Source of the DNA: Haloterrigena turkmenica DSM 5511
Lineage (GTDB): Archaea; Halobacteriota; Halobacteria; Halobacteriales; Natrialbaceae
Assembly (NCBI RefSeq): GCF_000025325.1
Contig: NC_013743.1
Span: forward strand, 3,348,001 to 3,412,000
Direction: 5' to 3'
Length of the DNA stretch: 64,000 nucleotides
Shown here: piece by piece, positions 14,616-23,554 of the stretch
Layout of the letters: the number at the start of each line of letters is the position of its first letter
Position numbering within the stretch: position 1 is the stretch's first letter
The notes under the pieces: generated by a model
What the model was told of the DNA's origin: nothing
Databases searched by the model: none
The model's input: only the letters and a program-made list of their open reading frames with translations
Made by a program: the position numbers and the translations under genes

Positions 14616-16904
14616 CTATTCCGCGTCGTCGGCCAGTCGCTGCTGACACGCCTCGAGGATCGCGACCTGTCGCTCGAGCAGGTCGCCGGTGATTTCGTCG
14701 TTCGTATCGACTCCCGCTTTGGTCGCGTCGACCGTTTCCTCGAGTTGCGTCTGCATCGATCGGAGCAACTCGAGGTGGACCGAGAGCTGTTGGTCGAACT
14801 CGTCGGCCGGGAGGTCGGCGTGTGTGTCCTCGAGAGCGGCGATCGCCTCGTCCACCGACCGGGACGAGCCAGGGTCGGAACCGGTACCGCCACCCAGCAG
14901 CGCACCGACGATATCGAAGTAGCCGCTGGTCGCCGCCTGCGTCGCCTCGAGGCCCTGCTGTTGCATTCGGAGCGGCGTCTCGACAGCCGAGGGGGCGGCG
15001 GCCTGCTGGGCGGCGAGGCCCTGTTTGACCAGTTCCTGTCCGCCGGTCATCGCGGCCCGCTGTGTCGCGACCACAGCCGCGAGCGGCGAGCCCGCTCGAT
15101 CGTATCGGTCGGTCGTCTCGCGATCGGTCTCGCTCTCAGCAACGGGGAGATCCGGCTCGTCGACGCGCTCTCTAGCGACTGCTCCGTCCGCCGACTCAGT
15201 GTCAGTCTCCTGGTCGGCGAGCGTCTCCGGATCGATCCCCGGTTCCGAACCCGCATCTTCGTCGGCATCGACGGCGGATTCGATGTCGACGCCGGGGGCG
15301 ACGTCCGTCGGCGACTGCTGTTCGTCCGAAGACATCGACTCGTCTCGAGTCGCCGCGTCGTCGACGGTCGATTCCGGTGACTCGAGTTCGGTCTCCGGCC
15401 GAGGATCGGACGCGGGACCCGAGCGAGCGTCGACGTCGGGATCCAGGTCCGTCTCGGGACGGGCGTCGGGCCGCGATCCCGAATCACCCGTCGCGGCCGA
15501 CTCGATGTCGACGCCCGTATCGACCGCATCGGTGAGGTCCGTCGATTCGGTTTCGCTCGAGGACCCCTCGCGGTCGGCGTCAGGGGTCGATTCCGCGGCC
15601 GACTCGAGGTCGAGACCGGTGTCGACCGCCTCGGCGACGTCCGCGTCGTCGCTCGAGTCGCTCTCCGTTCGGTCCGCATCGTCAGACTGCTCGTCGTCGC
15701 CGGACGCTACCGCGGCGTCGATATCGGTGCCGGCGTCCAGTTCGCTGGCGAGATCCGTCTCCTCGGTCGCCGGTTCCGCCGCATCGTTGCTCGAGTCGCT
15801 CGCTGCCGGCTCCGCAGCCGAGTCAGTGATGGCTCCGCCGTCAGCGTCGTCCTCGCGGGCGGCGTCGTTCTCGCGGTCGGTGTCGGCCGGCGACTCCATC
15901 TCGGCGTGGTCGGGCGCCGACTTTGCCTCCCCGACCGGCGTGTTCTGGACGCCCGCACGATCCATCTCGTCGGGAGAGTCCCTGTCTCGAGATTCGCTCG
16001 TTTCGTCGTCCGACGACTGTGTGTCGGCGGTTTCGGCGTCCGAGTCGCTTTCCGTGTCCGTCTCGAGTGGCTCCGTCGTCTCGATCCCGCTTGACGTCTC
16101 GGCCGTGTCGATCTCGTCGCGTGAGTCGCGATCGCCGGGACCGGCTATCGAGTCATCCGCCGTCGAGTCGTCGGTCCCACCCATCGGTTCGATCGCGTCA
16201 GAGTCGGCGGCGGCATCCGTCGACTCGTCCAGTTCCGGATCGCCGGGGGCATCTATCGGCTCGCCCATCTCCGGTTCGTCGGGAGTCTCGATCGACTCGT
16301 CGGTCTCCGACTCGACGATCACGGACGGCTCCGCTGGCTGTGTTGTCGTCTCCGACTGCTCGTCGTCGGCTTCGGACGGTTCGGACTCCGCGGTAGCAGT
16401 ATCGGCGGGCCCGGCGGGCTCGTCGGTCCGCTCGGCCGCGTTCCCTGTCACGTCTCCCTCCTCGTTGACGGTATCTCGCTGTGCGGCCCCGCGCATCTCC
16501 TCGGTGAGTTCGGCGTCCAAGTCGCGTTCTGCAGCGTTCGCGGGCTCGTCCTCCGCTCGAGACGCCGACTCCGTCGCGTCGGAGACGTTCGACGGTGTCG
16601 ATGCGGCCGTATCGACATCCGCTGGCTCGTCTGGCGATCGGTCAGTCGACGTCGTCTCGCCCGCCGCGGCCGTCTCGAGGCGGATCGCCTCGCTCGAGAT
16701 CGCGTCGACGGCGTCCTCGTGGATCGCGACGGTGTCCTCGTGGCTCCCGCTCCAGCCGAGGGCGGCCCTGATCGAGTCGACGAGGCCGGTCCGGGGTTCG
16801 ACGCGAACGGTATCGTCCTCGACGGACGCGACGGTCCCGATCACCTCGCCGGACTCGTTCTCGACGGTTTTCTCGAGATCGTCGTCAGTAAACGTGGCGC
16901 TCAT
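14616..16904 (-). CDS. Large acidic PRC-barrel protein with repeated DIESA motifs
   Basis: A 762-residue protein. Residues about 1-75 resemble a PRC-barrel (LEKTVENESGEVIGTV, then VEPRTGLVDSIRAALGW). About 80-600 is a very long Asp/Glu/Ser/Thr/Pro-rich segment. It contains repeated motifs of the type AVDTGVDIESAA, AVDTGLDLESAA and GVDIESAVDAD, spaced roughly 105-115 bases apart in the DNA between 15270 and 15760. The last 160 residues return to a helical, less acidic form (AAVVATQRAAMTGGQELVKQ), vaguely phasin-like. The ATG at 16904 gives the PRC start. It lies upstream of the structured repeat copy B and downstream of a PrsW-like protease gene. Function is unknown. Confidence 0.75.
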   Translation of the reverse strand: MSATFTDDDLEKTVENESGEVIGTVASVEDDTVRVEPRTGLVDSIRAALGWSGSHEDTVAIHEDAVDAISSEAIRLETAAAGETTSTDRSPDEPADVDTAASTPSNVSDATESASRAEDEPANAAERDLDAELTEEMRGAAQRDTVNEEGDVTGNAAERTDEPAGPADTATAESEPSEADDEQSETTTQPAEPSVIVESETDESIETPDEPEMGEPIDAPGDPELDESTDAAADSDAIEPMGGTDDSTADDSIAGPGDRDSRDEIDTAETSSGIETTEPLETDTESDSDAETADTQSSDDETSESRDRDSPDEMDRAGVQNTPVGEAKSAPDHAEMESPADTDRENDAAREDDADGGAITDSAAEPAASDSSNDAAEPATEETDLASELDAGTDIDAAVASGDDEQSDDADRTESDSSDDADVAEAVDTGLDLESAAESTPDADREGSSSETESTDLTDAVDTGVDIESAATGDSGSRPDARPETDLDPDVDARSGPASDPRPETELESPESTVDDAATRDESMSSDEQQSPTDVAPGVDIESAVDADEDAGSEPGIDPETLADQETDTESADGAVARERVDEPDLPVAESETDRETTDRYDRAGSPLAAVVATQRAAMTGGQELVKQGLAAQQAAAPSAVETPLRMQQQGLEATQAATSGYFDIVGALLGGGTGSDPGSSRSVDEAIAALEDTHADLPADEFDQQLSVHLELLRSMQTQLEETVDATKAGVDTNDEITGDLLERQVAILEACQQRLADDAE

Positions 16905-17020
16905 GGGAGACTCTCGGGCCGCTGCGAGGCAAGCCACTGCTGCCTGCACCCGCGGGCCGCGTCAGAACCGCCGCTCTGACGGGTCGACACGGTGGGATCG
17001 TCGCTCGAGACCGAGACTCG

Positions 17021-18034
17021 TCAGCGTCCGGGCGGGTCGAACTCGGTCTGTTCCGACCGCGGTTCGGGTCCGGTATCGTCCCTGACGGCGCGGAATGCCC
17101 GGCGGTATCTGGCGATCTTCCGGTAGAGGAACGCGCCGATGGCGAGGTCGAACAGGACCACGTAGCCGATAAACGCCGCGCCGAAGGGAAGCGGGGTAGC
17201 GCCGGTGATGAGCTCCGGGACGATGCCGACCGTGACGTTGTACGTGCCGTGGATGAACGCGGCGATCAACAGCCCCTTAGTGACGATCGAACCGGCGTGC
17301 TCGGGGTTGAACTTCGCGAGCCCGAGGTAGTAGCCCGCGATCGCCGAGTAGATGACGTGGCCGGGGCCGACGAGCGCCCGGACGGTCGTGGTTCCGGCGG
17401 CGACGGTGAGGAGGCCGCCGTCGGCCGTCGCGACCGCGCCGGAGATGTAGAGGGTGTTCTCGATCGCGGCGAACCCGAGGCCGGCGACGGCGCCGTAGAC
17501 CGCGCCGTCGATGACGGCGTCGAACGCCTCGCTCCGGTACGCGAAGAATCGGATCGCGAGCAGTTTCACCGTCTCCTCGACGGGACCGACGATCAGGTAG
17601 AAAAAGAGGACCATCCCGACGGAGCCGAGCGTCTGAAAGCTCGGACTGAACAGGGAGTTGACGACGGCCGCGAACGTCGCGAACAGCACGGCCAGCACGA
17701 AGGTCGCGACGAGCAGCGTGAGCGGTTCGTTCGTCGTGATATCCGAGTACCAGATGAAGGCCGCGAGGATCGCCGCCGGAACGACCGAGAGCCCGAAGAA
17801 GAGGGCGATGAAGATCGATCCCTCCTCGAGGACGAGCAGCGCCGGTTGGACCAGCAGGGCGACCGTGATCGCGAACGCGACCGCGAGCACGATCGTCTGT
17901 AGCCCGTAGTTGATCGCGGTGTAGATCGTGTACGCGAATCGATCGAGGAGCGATCGCGGCTCCCACGTCGAGACGTCGTACAGATCGGTCGACTCCTCGC
18001 TGGCCGCTTCGACCGGATCGCGCCTGCGTGCCAT
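17021..18034 (-). CDS. PrsW-family intramembrane metalloprotease
   Basis: A 337-residue membrane protein with about eight spans. It carries the family's catalytic pattern: VEETVK (152-157), a GFAAIEN motif with Glu192, a GHVIYSAIAGY motif with His226 and AAFIHGTYN with His262. Bacterial PrsW cleaves the anti-sigma factor RsiW; the archaeal substrate is unknown. The ATG at 18034 is preceded by a TATA-like CTATACTGG about 26 bases upstream, giving a leaderless start. A longer upstream reading lacks support. The next gene downstream on the same strand encodes the acidic PRC-barrel protein, 116 bases away. Confidence 0.88.
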   Translation of the reverse strand: MARRRDPVEAASEESTDLYDVSTWEPRSLLDRFAYTIYTAINYGLQTIVLAVAFAITVALLVQPALLVLEEGSIFIALFFGLSVVPAAILAAFIWYSDITTNEPLTLLVATFVLAVLFATFAAVVNSLFSPSFQTLGSVGMVLFFYLIVGPVEETVKLLAIRFFAYRSEAFDAVIDGAVYGAVAGLGFAAIENTLYISGAVATADGGLLTVAAGTTTVRALVGPGHVIYSAIAGYYLGLAKFNPEHAGSIVTKGLLIAAFIHGTYNVTVGIVPELITGATPLPFGAAFIGYVVLFDLAIGAFLYRKIARYRRAFRAVRDDTGPEPRSEQTEFDPPGR

Positions 18035-18175
18035 ACGCAAGTGTATACGAGCCGGCCCAGTATAGGTTCGGCACACGGACTCAAGTGGTGTGTACCCGAC
18101 GGCGTTCAGACACACCGTAGCTGTGAGAGAGCCCAACTCGGAATCCACAAAGGCCCGCCCCGCGTATCGGCGCCC

Positions 18176-18553
18176 ATGCACTTCGATCAGCGAACCCAGC
18201 AGGCGCTTCGCGACGTCGGCCTCGAGACCGACGATCTCCGGGCCGCCTCGGAGGCGGTCGTCGAGGCCGTCGCGGCCGACGCGGCGGCCCTCGAGGAGTT
18301 CTTCGACGAACGCGATACCGTTTACTCGGACATGGACATGGCTCACTCGTCCTCAGAGTATCCTGAACACACCGTCGAGTACCTCGACCTGACGACCCAC
18401 GCCGACGAGATGCGGGGCTGGCTGCGGTTCGACACGTGGGGCGTCTACGTCGAGGACGGCCGCGTGCTGCCCGACGAGTCGGTCGAACTGACGCTCGGAC
18501 CGACGATCAACGGCCGCGTTCGGTTCGCGCCGGACCGCGAGACGCTGCGGTGA
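18176..18553 (+). CDS. Conserved haloarchaeal protein (DUF7532-like), uncharacterised
   Basis: A 125-residue soluble protein with an Ala/Glu-rich helical N-terminal half (residues 5-50) and a compact beta-rich C-terminal half containing MRGWLRFDTWGVYVEDGR. The composition is typical of haloarchaeal cytoplasmic proteins. I recall it as DUF7532, but no function is known to me. The ATG at 18176 gives the expected start MHFDQRTQQALRDVG. It is followed by the FAU-1 gene, 22 bases after its stop on the same strand, so the two are probably cotranscribed and may share a role in RNA metabolism. Confidence 0.75.
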   Translation: MHFDQRTQQALRDVGLETDDLRAASEAVVEAVAADAAALEEFFDERDTVYSDMDMAHSSSEYPEHTVEYLDLTTHADEMRGWLRFDTWGVYVEDGRVLPDESVELTLGPTINGRVRFAPDRETLR

Positions 18554-18575
18554 TCCCCAGTATGGAGGGACAGCG

Positions 18576-20012
18576 ATGACGACGGGACGCGTTCGCGGCA
18601 TCTACACCACTGCGATCACGCAGCTTCTTCGCAACCGCGGCCTCGAGGTCGTCCAGGCCTCCGATCCCATCCGGGAGCGGTTCGATGCGTCGTTCGAGGC
18701 CGCGCCGGCCGACGTGGCGATCGAGACGACTCGGGACCGACAGGGCGTCGAACTCTCGGGCGACCCCGACGCGGTCGAGACGGTCGCGAGCGAACTCGAG
18801 TCACTCGCGATCGATAGCTTCCGCTGGGACGACGACGTCCCCCGCGGCGCGGTCTTCGACTGCGAGGTCGTCGACGCCGGCGGCGGGGGCGGGGCGACGG
18901 TCGACCTCGGCGACGGCCGACGAGGCTACCTCCACTACGACGACGTCGACGGCTACGTCGACTCGGGGAACCGCTACCGGGTTCAGGTCACCGAGCCCGT
19001 GCCGCCGTGGGCCGGCGACGATCCGCGCGTCGAGCCGACGCTCGAAGTCGGGGACGGCCTCGTCGCCCTCTCGCGAGATCGGACCGGCGTTTCAGCGGCA
19101 CTCCGGGGTGAGCGGGCCGACGAACTCGTCGGCATGACCGACCTCCTGTCGGTCGACGTCCCCGACGATTGGGGCGTGCGCTGGCAGGGAACGGCGGCCG
19201 ACGCTGACCTCGAGGCGATGGGAACCGCCCTCGAGCGCGCGGTCGATCGGGCGCTGGAACTCGAGGACGCGCTCGCCGACGCGCCCGAGACGCCGGGCGA
19301 ACCGGGGCGACTCGCCGCGCCGCGGGCGACGACGTGGGCCTGGTTCGGCCGCGAGTCGCGGTTCGCGCTGGACGGGGTGCGCCGCGAGGTCGAGACGACG
19401 ATGGCGGGCCACCACCGGACCAAGGCCGCCGACCGGGCCGTGAGCGCGGCCGTCGACTTCGCGGAAGCCGTCTGCGACTCTCCCGGCGAGAGCGGCGACG
19501 ACGGCGACGGGTTCCCCTTCGGCGCCGTCTCCAGCCAGTTCGGACCGACGACCGGCGACCGCCTCGAGATCGGCCACGGCAAGCCCGACGGGCGACTCAT
19601 CTCGCTCGGCCGCGGCGAGGTGACCGACTGGGACGCCGACGGCTCGGTCACCCTCGAGCGGTCGATGCGCGGCGGCGGCAGCTACGACGCGCTCGGCGTT
19701 CCGAAAGAGGAGGGTGACGTCGCCGTCACGAAGTTCCGCGAGGGTCGCTGGTGGTATCCGACGACGTACAAGGACGAAACCGGGACGGCGAAGGGAACGT
19801 ACGTCAACGTCTGTACGCCCGTCGAACTGTTCCCCGACGCGGCGCGATACGTCGACCTCTACGTCGACGTGATCCGCCACGCCGACGGGACGGTCGAGAC
19901 CGTCGACGCGGACGAACTCGAGGCCGCGGTCGACGACGGCCACGTCTCCGAGGAACTAGCCGAGAAAGCGACGAACGTCGCGGCAGCCGTCGAACGGGCG
20001 CTCTCGAAGTGA
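18576..20012 (+). CDS. fau-1: Probable ribonuclease FAU-1 / AU-1 RNA-binding protein
   Basis: A 478-residue protein with an N-terminal S1-like/Rne-type region (residues 1-~240, including VEVVDAGGGGGATVDLGDG-type turns and RRGYLHYDDVDGYVDSG). The C-terminal domain is DUF402-like (about 300-478), with IGHGKPDGRLISLGRGEV and YVNVCTPVELFPDAARYVDL. FAU-1 proteins bind AU-rich RNA and have been linked to 5S rRNA maturation. It follows a small conserved gene by 22 bases and probably shares its transcript. The length is normal for haloarchaeal members. Confidence 0.9.
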   Translation: MTTGRVRGIYTTAITQLLRNRGLEVVQASDPIRERFDASFEAAPADVAIETTRDRQGVELSGDPDAVETVASELESLAIDSFRWDDDVPRGAVFDCEVVDAGGGGGATVDLGDGRRGYLHYDDVDGYVDSGNRYRVQVTEPVPPWAGDDPRVEPTLEVGDGLVALSRDRTGVSAALRGERADELVGMTDLLSVDVPDDWGVRWQGTAADADLEAMGTALERAVDRALELEDALADAPETPGEPGRLAAPRATTWAWFGRESRFALDGVRREVETTMAGHHRTKAADRAVSAAVDFAEAVCDSPGESGDDGDGFPFGAVSSQFGPTTGDRLEIGHGKPDGRLISLGRGEVTDWDADGSVTLERSMRGGGSYDALGVPKEEGDVAVTKFREGRWWYPTTYKDETGTAKGTYVNVCTPVELFPDAARYVDLYVDVIRHADGTVETVDADELEAAVDDGHVSEELAEKATNVAAAVERALSK

Positions 20013-20078
20013 GAGTGGATCGAGGGCGGGGTTTCACCGGATCGCCGGAAGTAACGCTCGAGCGTCGGAGACGTCGGC

Positions 20079-20543
20079 TCAGTCCGAGACGCTCGCGACG
20101 TCGCCCTCGTCGGTCGCGGAGTCGGTCGGCAGCAGATGGACGTAGTCGTCGAGATCGAGGGCGAACTCGCGGTTCGTCGGCGGCTGGACCCATCGGAACT
20201 TGAACTCGGAACCGTGTTCCTCGCCGCCGTCAGTGACGGTGTGGGTCCAGCGGTCGCGCGGTTCGTGGACCGTCGCGTGGAAGAAGTGCCGGACGTACCG
20301 CTTGGGCGGCGACTCGCGGCGGGTCCAGACGTCGGTCGTCAGCTTCGTCGCTCCGTTTAACGTGCCGAGACCGCTCTCCTCGACGACCTCCCTGAACAGC
20401 GCCTCCGCGGGCGATTCGCCGGCCTCGAGTGTCCCCTTCGGGATCTGGAGGCCGTCGTGACCCGGCCCCTCGAAGACGAGGAGTTCACCCGTCTGTCGGG
20501 TGACGTAGGCGCACGCCTTCTGTACGTACGTGACGTTACTCAT
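20079..20543 (-). CDS. NUDIX hydrolase
   Basis: A 154-residue protein with an intact Nudix box at residues 37-59 (G-x5-E-x7-REVVEESGL), the signature for Mg-dependent hydrolysis of nucleoside diphosphates linked to another moiety. The start MSNVTYVQKACAYVTRQTG is the typical N-terminal strand. The C-terminal part contains FKFRWVQPPTNREFALDLDD. The exact substrate cannot be read from sequence. The ATG at 20543 was chosen over a longer reading whose extra residues are not family-like. It converges on the FAU-1 gene and is followed upstream by the BASS transporter on the same strand. Confidence 0.9.
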   Translation of the reverse strand: MSNVTYVQKACAYVTRQTGELLVFEGPGHDGLQIPKGTLEAGESPAEALFREVVEESGLGTLNGATKLTTDVWTRRESPPKRYVRHFFHATVHEPRDRWTHTVTDGGEEHGSEFKFRWVQPPTNREFALDLDDYVHLLPTDSATDEGDVASVSD

Positions 20544-20663
20544 GATACGATACGCACACCGTTCTCCCGTAAAAACCCTGTCCCGTAGTATGTTAAAAGA
20601 CACTAAGGATATTGCACGTCCGATTCGGAATCGAGAGAGAAACGAAACGGACGTACTGGGAGA

Positions 20664-21653
20664 TTAGTCCGAAGCGATCGTCGCGTCGACGTCCTCGACC
20701 CGCTCGTCGTCGTCGAGGTGCGTAAAGAGCGTCGCCAGCGCCGGCCCGGAGACGTTGTGCCAGACGCTGAACAGCGCCGGGATCAACGCGGCGCCGGCGC
20801 TGAAGTGCGCGGTGGCGAGGGCGACCGCGAGCCCGCTGTTCTGGAGGCCGACCTCGAACGCGCAGGCCCGCGATCGATCCTCGGCCATGCCCGTCGCGCG
20901 GCCGACGGCGTAGCCGGAGCCCAGTCCGAGCCCGTTGTGCAGGACGACCGCGAGGAAGACGAGGGCGCCGGCGCCGAGGATCGTCTCGACGTTGAGTCCC
21001 ACGACAGCCGCGACGATCGCGACGATCGCGACCACGCTGATCGCCGGGAAGACGGAGAGCCCCGCTTTCGCGACGACTGGCGCGCGCCTGTCGAGGACGT
21101 AACGCAGCGCCAGTCCGCCGATGACCGGCACTAGGACGACCTGTACGATCGACTCGGCCATCTCCGCGAACGTGACCGAGATCGACTCGCCGGCCAGCAG
21201 GACGATCCACGCCGGCATCACCACCGGCGCGGCGATCGTCGTCACCGTGGTGATCGACACCGACAGCGCGACGTCGCCGCGTCCGAGGTAGGTCATCACG
21301 TTCGACGCCGTCCCGCCGGGCGCCGCGCCGACCAGGATCAGACCGAGGCCGATCTCCCACGGCAATCCGAGCGCGACGACGAGCACGTACGCGATCGTCG
21401 GCATCAGGAGCCACTGGGCCAGTGCGCCGACGGCGACGTCCCGCGGGCGCGCTACGATCCGGCGGAAGTCGTCGGGGGTCAGCGTCAGCCCCATGCCGAG
21501 CATGACGATCCCCAGTAGCGGCGTGATGTACGGGGCGATCGGCGTGAAGAGATCGGGCGCGTACAGCGCCAGGGGCGCCGCGATCACCACCCAGAGGACG
21601 AAGTACTTGCTCGTGAACTCACCGATCCGCTCGAGAGTGGTATGCAAACGCAT
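20664..21653 (-). CDS. Bile acid:sodium symporter family (BASS/ACR3-like) transporter
   Basis: A 329-residue membrane protein with about nine to ten spans. Family motifs include PLLGIVMLGMGLTLTPDDF near the N-terminus, LILVGAAPGGTASNVMTYLG in the middle and AFEVGLQNSGLAVALATAHF near the C-terminus. Together these give the crossed-helix sodium-binding core of the BASS fold. Members carry bile acids, pantoate, pyruvate or other organic anions; the substrate is not predictable here. The ATG at 21653 (MRLHTTLERIGEFTSKY) is preferred over the longer reading. It is monocistronic. Confidence 0.93.
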   Translation of the reverse strand: MRLHTTLERIGEFTSKYFVLWVVIAAPLALYAPDLFTPIAPYITPLLGIVMLGMGLTLTPDDFRRIVARPRDVAVGALAQWLLMPTIAYVLVVALGLPWEIGLGLILVGAAPGGTASNVMTYLGRGDVALSVSITTVTTIAAPVVMPAWIVLLAGESISVTFAEMAESIVQVVLVPVIGGLALRYVLDRRAPVVAKAGLSVFPAISVVAIVAIVAAVVGLNVETILGAGALVFLAVVLHNGLGLGSGYAVGRATGMAEDRSRACAFEVGLQNSGLAVALATAHFSAGAALIPALFSVWHNVSGPALATLFTHLDDDERVEDVDATIASD

Positions 21654-21841
21654 TCGACTGAGTCCTCTGGGTGTCCGGACTATGAAAACTCCGGCTTCCG
21701 TGTTCGTTCGGGACGCTGAACCGAGAGGGCCGGCGAATCGAGGGCCGTGACCGCTCACCGATCGGCCGTTACCGTCGAAAACGACGTTGTCGTCGATCGA
21801 ACGCTCCGATCACCGCATTCCGAGCGCAGTACCCGTCGGTA

Positions 21842-21976
21842 TCAAACCGCGAAGTGTTCGCCGGAGACCGATCGCCCGCACACCGGACAGCCGCTCGACA
21901 GCGTCGCCTCTCGCATCGGATCGGTCACCGGTATCGCTCGCCGACAGTCCGGACAGGTAAACTCGTAGGTATTCAT
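21842..21976 (-). CDS. Small zinc-ribbon protein (44 residues)
   Basis: A 44-residue protein with two CxxC knuckles, CPDC (8-11) and CPVC (30-33), joined by a short hairpin (PMREATLSSG). It matches a haloarchaeal zinc-ribbon family I recall as DUF7560. A purine-rich ribosome-binding site, GGAGG at 21990-21986, lies nine bases upstream of the ATG at 21976. A TATA-like TATATAACT lies about 70 bases upstream. The mRNA is therefore leadered, unlike most neighbours. It diverges from the NAD-binding epimerase-like gene. Function is unknown. Confidence 0.8.
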   Translation of the reverse strand: MNTYEFTCPDCRRAIPVTDPMREATLSSGCPVCGRSVSGEHFAV

Positions 21977-22191
21977 GGCCGTGTTCCTCCGGATACTGGT
22001 ACGTCCGCGTCGGGGATAGGGTGGGTACCCGGATATAGAGGGAGTTATATACCGGCGACGCTCGTCCCGGCCGACCGAACGCCGTCCGCACCGGGGAAGA
22101 GCGGGATGCGGACCGGCCCGCGGCCGGCCGCCGGCGCACGGGCGACCGACCCACACGTATTTCGGTGATGCCGATCGAAGTTGTAATACTG

Positions 22192-22995
22192 ATGACCCGT
22201 CGAACGCTCCTGACGGGCGCGACCGGGACGCTGGGGCGCGCGCTGCGGCCGCGTCTGCGCGATGCGGGCCATGACGTAGTCGCGGCGAGTCGATCTCCGC
22301 CGTCGACCGACAGGGCCGACGTGGAATGGGTCCGAACGGATTTCGCCGCGGAAACGGGAATCCGCGACGCCGTGTCGGACGTCGACGTGGTCGTCCACGC
22401 CGCGACCGCGCCGCGGGGCGACACCGAGTCGGTCGACGTTCGCGGCACCGAACGGCTGCTCGTGGCGGCGGCCGACGCCGGCGTCTCGAATTTCGTCTAC
22501 GTCTCGATCGTCGGCGTCGACGAGATTCCGTACTCGTACTACGAACACAAGCTGACGGCCGAACGGATCGTCGCGGAGAGTCCCGTTCCGTCGACCATCG
22601 TGCGGGCGACCCAGTTCCACTCGTTCGTCCACGATATCCTCGAGACGATCGCGCGCGTGCCGATCTGGCCGCTCCCGACTGGGATCCGACTCCAGCCGAT
22701 CGACGTCGGCGAGGCGGCGGCAGCGATCGCCGACTACGCGACGCCGGAGGCGGCCGGACGAGCGCCCGACGTCGGCGGGCCCGAGATACTGACCGTCCGC
22801 GAACTCGCGGAGACCTACCGCGAGGTCCGCGGGCTCCGACGGCCCATCGTTCGACTCCCGCTGCCGGGAGAGGTCGCCGCCGGCTTCCGGTCTGGCGCGG
22901 CCTGCTGTCCGGATCGAACCGTCGGGACCACGACGTGGGGGACGTGGCTCGAGTCCGCGCATCGCGACCGTCTCGCGGCGGGCGGACACCGATAG
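22192..22995 (+). CDS. NAD(P)-binding extended-SDR/NmrA-like protein
   Basis: A 267-residue Rossmann-fold protein with the nucleotide-binding motif LLTGATGTLGRALRPRL at the N-terminus. It has VVVHAATAPRGDTE (the DxxxxxAA region), a YYEHK motif where the catalytic Tyr/Lys of extended SDRs is expected, and RATQFHSFVHDIL. It resembles NmrA-like or atypical epimerases that bind NAD(P) and may act as redox sensors or small-molecule reductases. The ATG at 22192 precedes the Rossmann strand; a GTG at 22165 would add nine residues. It is monocistronic and divergent from the small zinc-ribbon gene. Confidence 0.85.
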   Translation: MTRRTLLTGATGTLGRALRPRLRDAGHDVVAASRSPPSTDRADVEWVRTDFAAETGIRDAVSDVDVVVHAATAPRGDTESVDVRGTERLLVAAADAGVSNFVYVSIVGVDEIPYSYYEHKLTAERIVAESPVPSTIVRATQFHSFVHDILETIARVPIWPLPTGIRLQPIDVGEAAAAIADYATPEAAGRAPDVGGPEILTVRELAETYREVRGLRRPIVRLPLPGEVAAGFRSGAACCPDRTVGTTTWGTWLESAHRDRLAAGGHR

Positions 22996-23020
22996 GAGCT
23001 GCCACGCCAGCGATCGCCAC

Positions 23021-23452
23021 TCACCACAGGTTCGCGAGGACGAGAGTGACCTGGATGACCAGCAGCGACAGGAGGACCGTCAGCACTGCCAGTTCGTAGT
23101 GGCCCCGCTCTCTATCGCCCGCCTCGGTGCGCACGAGGACGTTCGCGAGTCCTCGAAACGCGCCGACCGCGACGGCGACGAGGATCGGGAACGCGGCGAG
23201 TGCGATCGTCGTCGGTGCGTACTCCGGTCCGTAGTAGGTGCCGACGCTCCAGCGGATTCGGAGCGTCTCTCCGAGGAGGCCGGCCGCCGCGAGGCTTACG
23301 GCGGCGCTGACGGCGACCAGCGCGAGCCCGCCGCCGGCGGTCGGTCGAAGCGGACTCGAGCCCGTCAGTCGGGTCCACAGCCAGCCCGCCGCGCGGCGCG
23401 TGATCCTCGTCGAATCGGTTCGATCGTCGATCGCTCGAGTCGATGGCGACAT
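23021..23452 (-). CDS. Membrane protein, uncharacterised (143 residues)
   Basis: A 143-residue protein with a charged N-terminal tail (about 1-38) and three hydrophobic segments: about residues 40-60, 78-97 and 120-140 (the last LTVLLSLLVIQVTLVLANLW). No family is recognised. It is divergent from a small HTH regulator gene, with a perfect 25-base palindrome midway between the two starts, so the regulator may control it. The start at 23452 is followed by a basic, Arg/Ser-rich cytoplasmic stretch. Function is unknown. Confidence 0.65.
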   Translation of the reverse strand: MSPSTRAIDDRTDSTRITRRAAGWLWTRLTGSSPLRPTAGGGLALVAVSAAVSLAAAGLLGETLRIRWSVGTYYGPEYAPTTIALAAFPILVAVAVGAFRGLANVLVRTEAGDRERGHYELAVLTVLLSLLVIQVTLVLANLW

Positions 23453-23490
23453 ACGAATACCGACGCGTTCGGGGACGAAAGACCGTCGAG

Positions 23491-23515
23491 CACGACTGCA
23501 GCGGCTGCAGTCGTG
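23491..23515. promoter_or_regulatory. Perfect 11+3+11 palindrome between divergent genes
   Basis: CACGACTGCAG (23491-23501), a CGG centre, and its exact complement CTGCAGTCGTG (23505-23515). It sits 39 bases from the start of one gene and 40 bases from the start of the other. It is directly upstream of the probable TATA box CTTTATGT (23523-23530) of the HTH gene. This is the classic place for an autoregulatory operator. A terminator or transposon-end hairpin is an alternative. Confidence 0.6.
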
Positions 23516-23554
23516 AAAACCCCTTTATGTCAGTTCTCGGTAGACGTTGCTACC

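Noticed and set aside
14822-17085. Long plus-strand open frames opposite the acidic PRC-barrel gene (for example 15025-17085)
   Set aside because: They are antisense shadows of an Asp/Glu/Ser-rich gene, giving Ser/Arg-rich translations without motifs.
21653-21758. Longer start for the BASS transporter at 21758
   Set aside because: The added residues are not hydrophobic or family-like, and MRLHTTLERIGEF is a better start before the first span.
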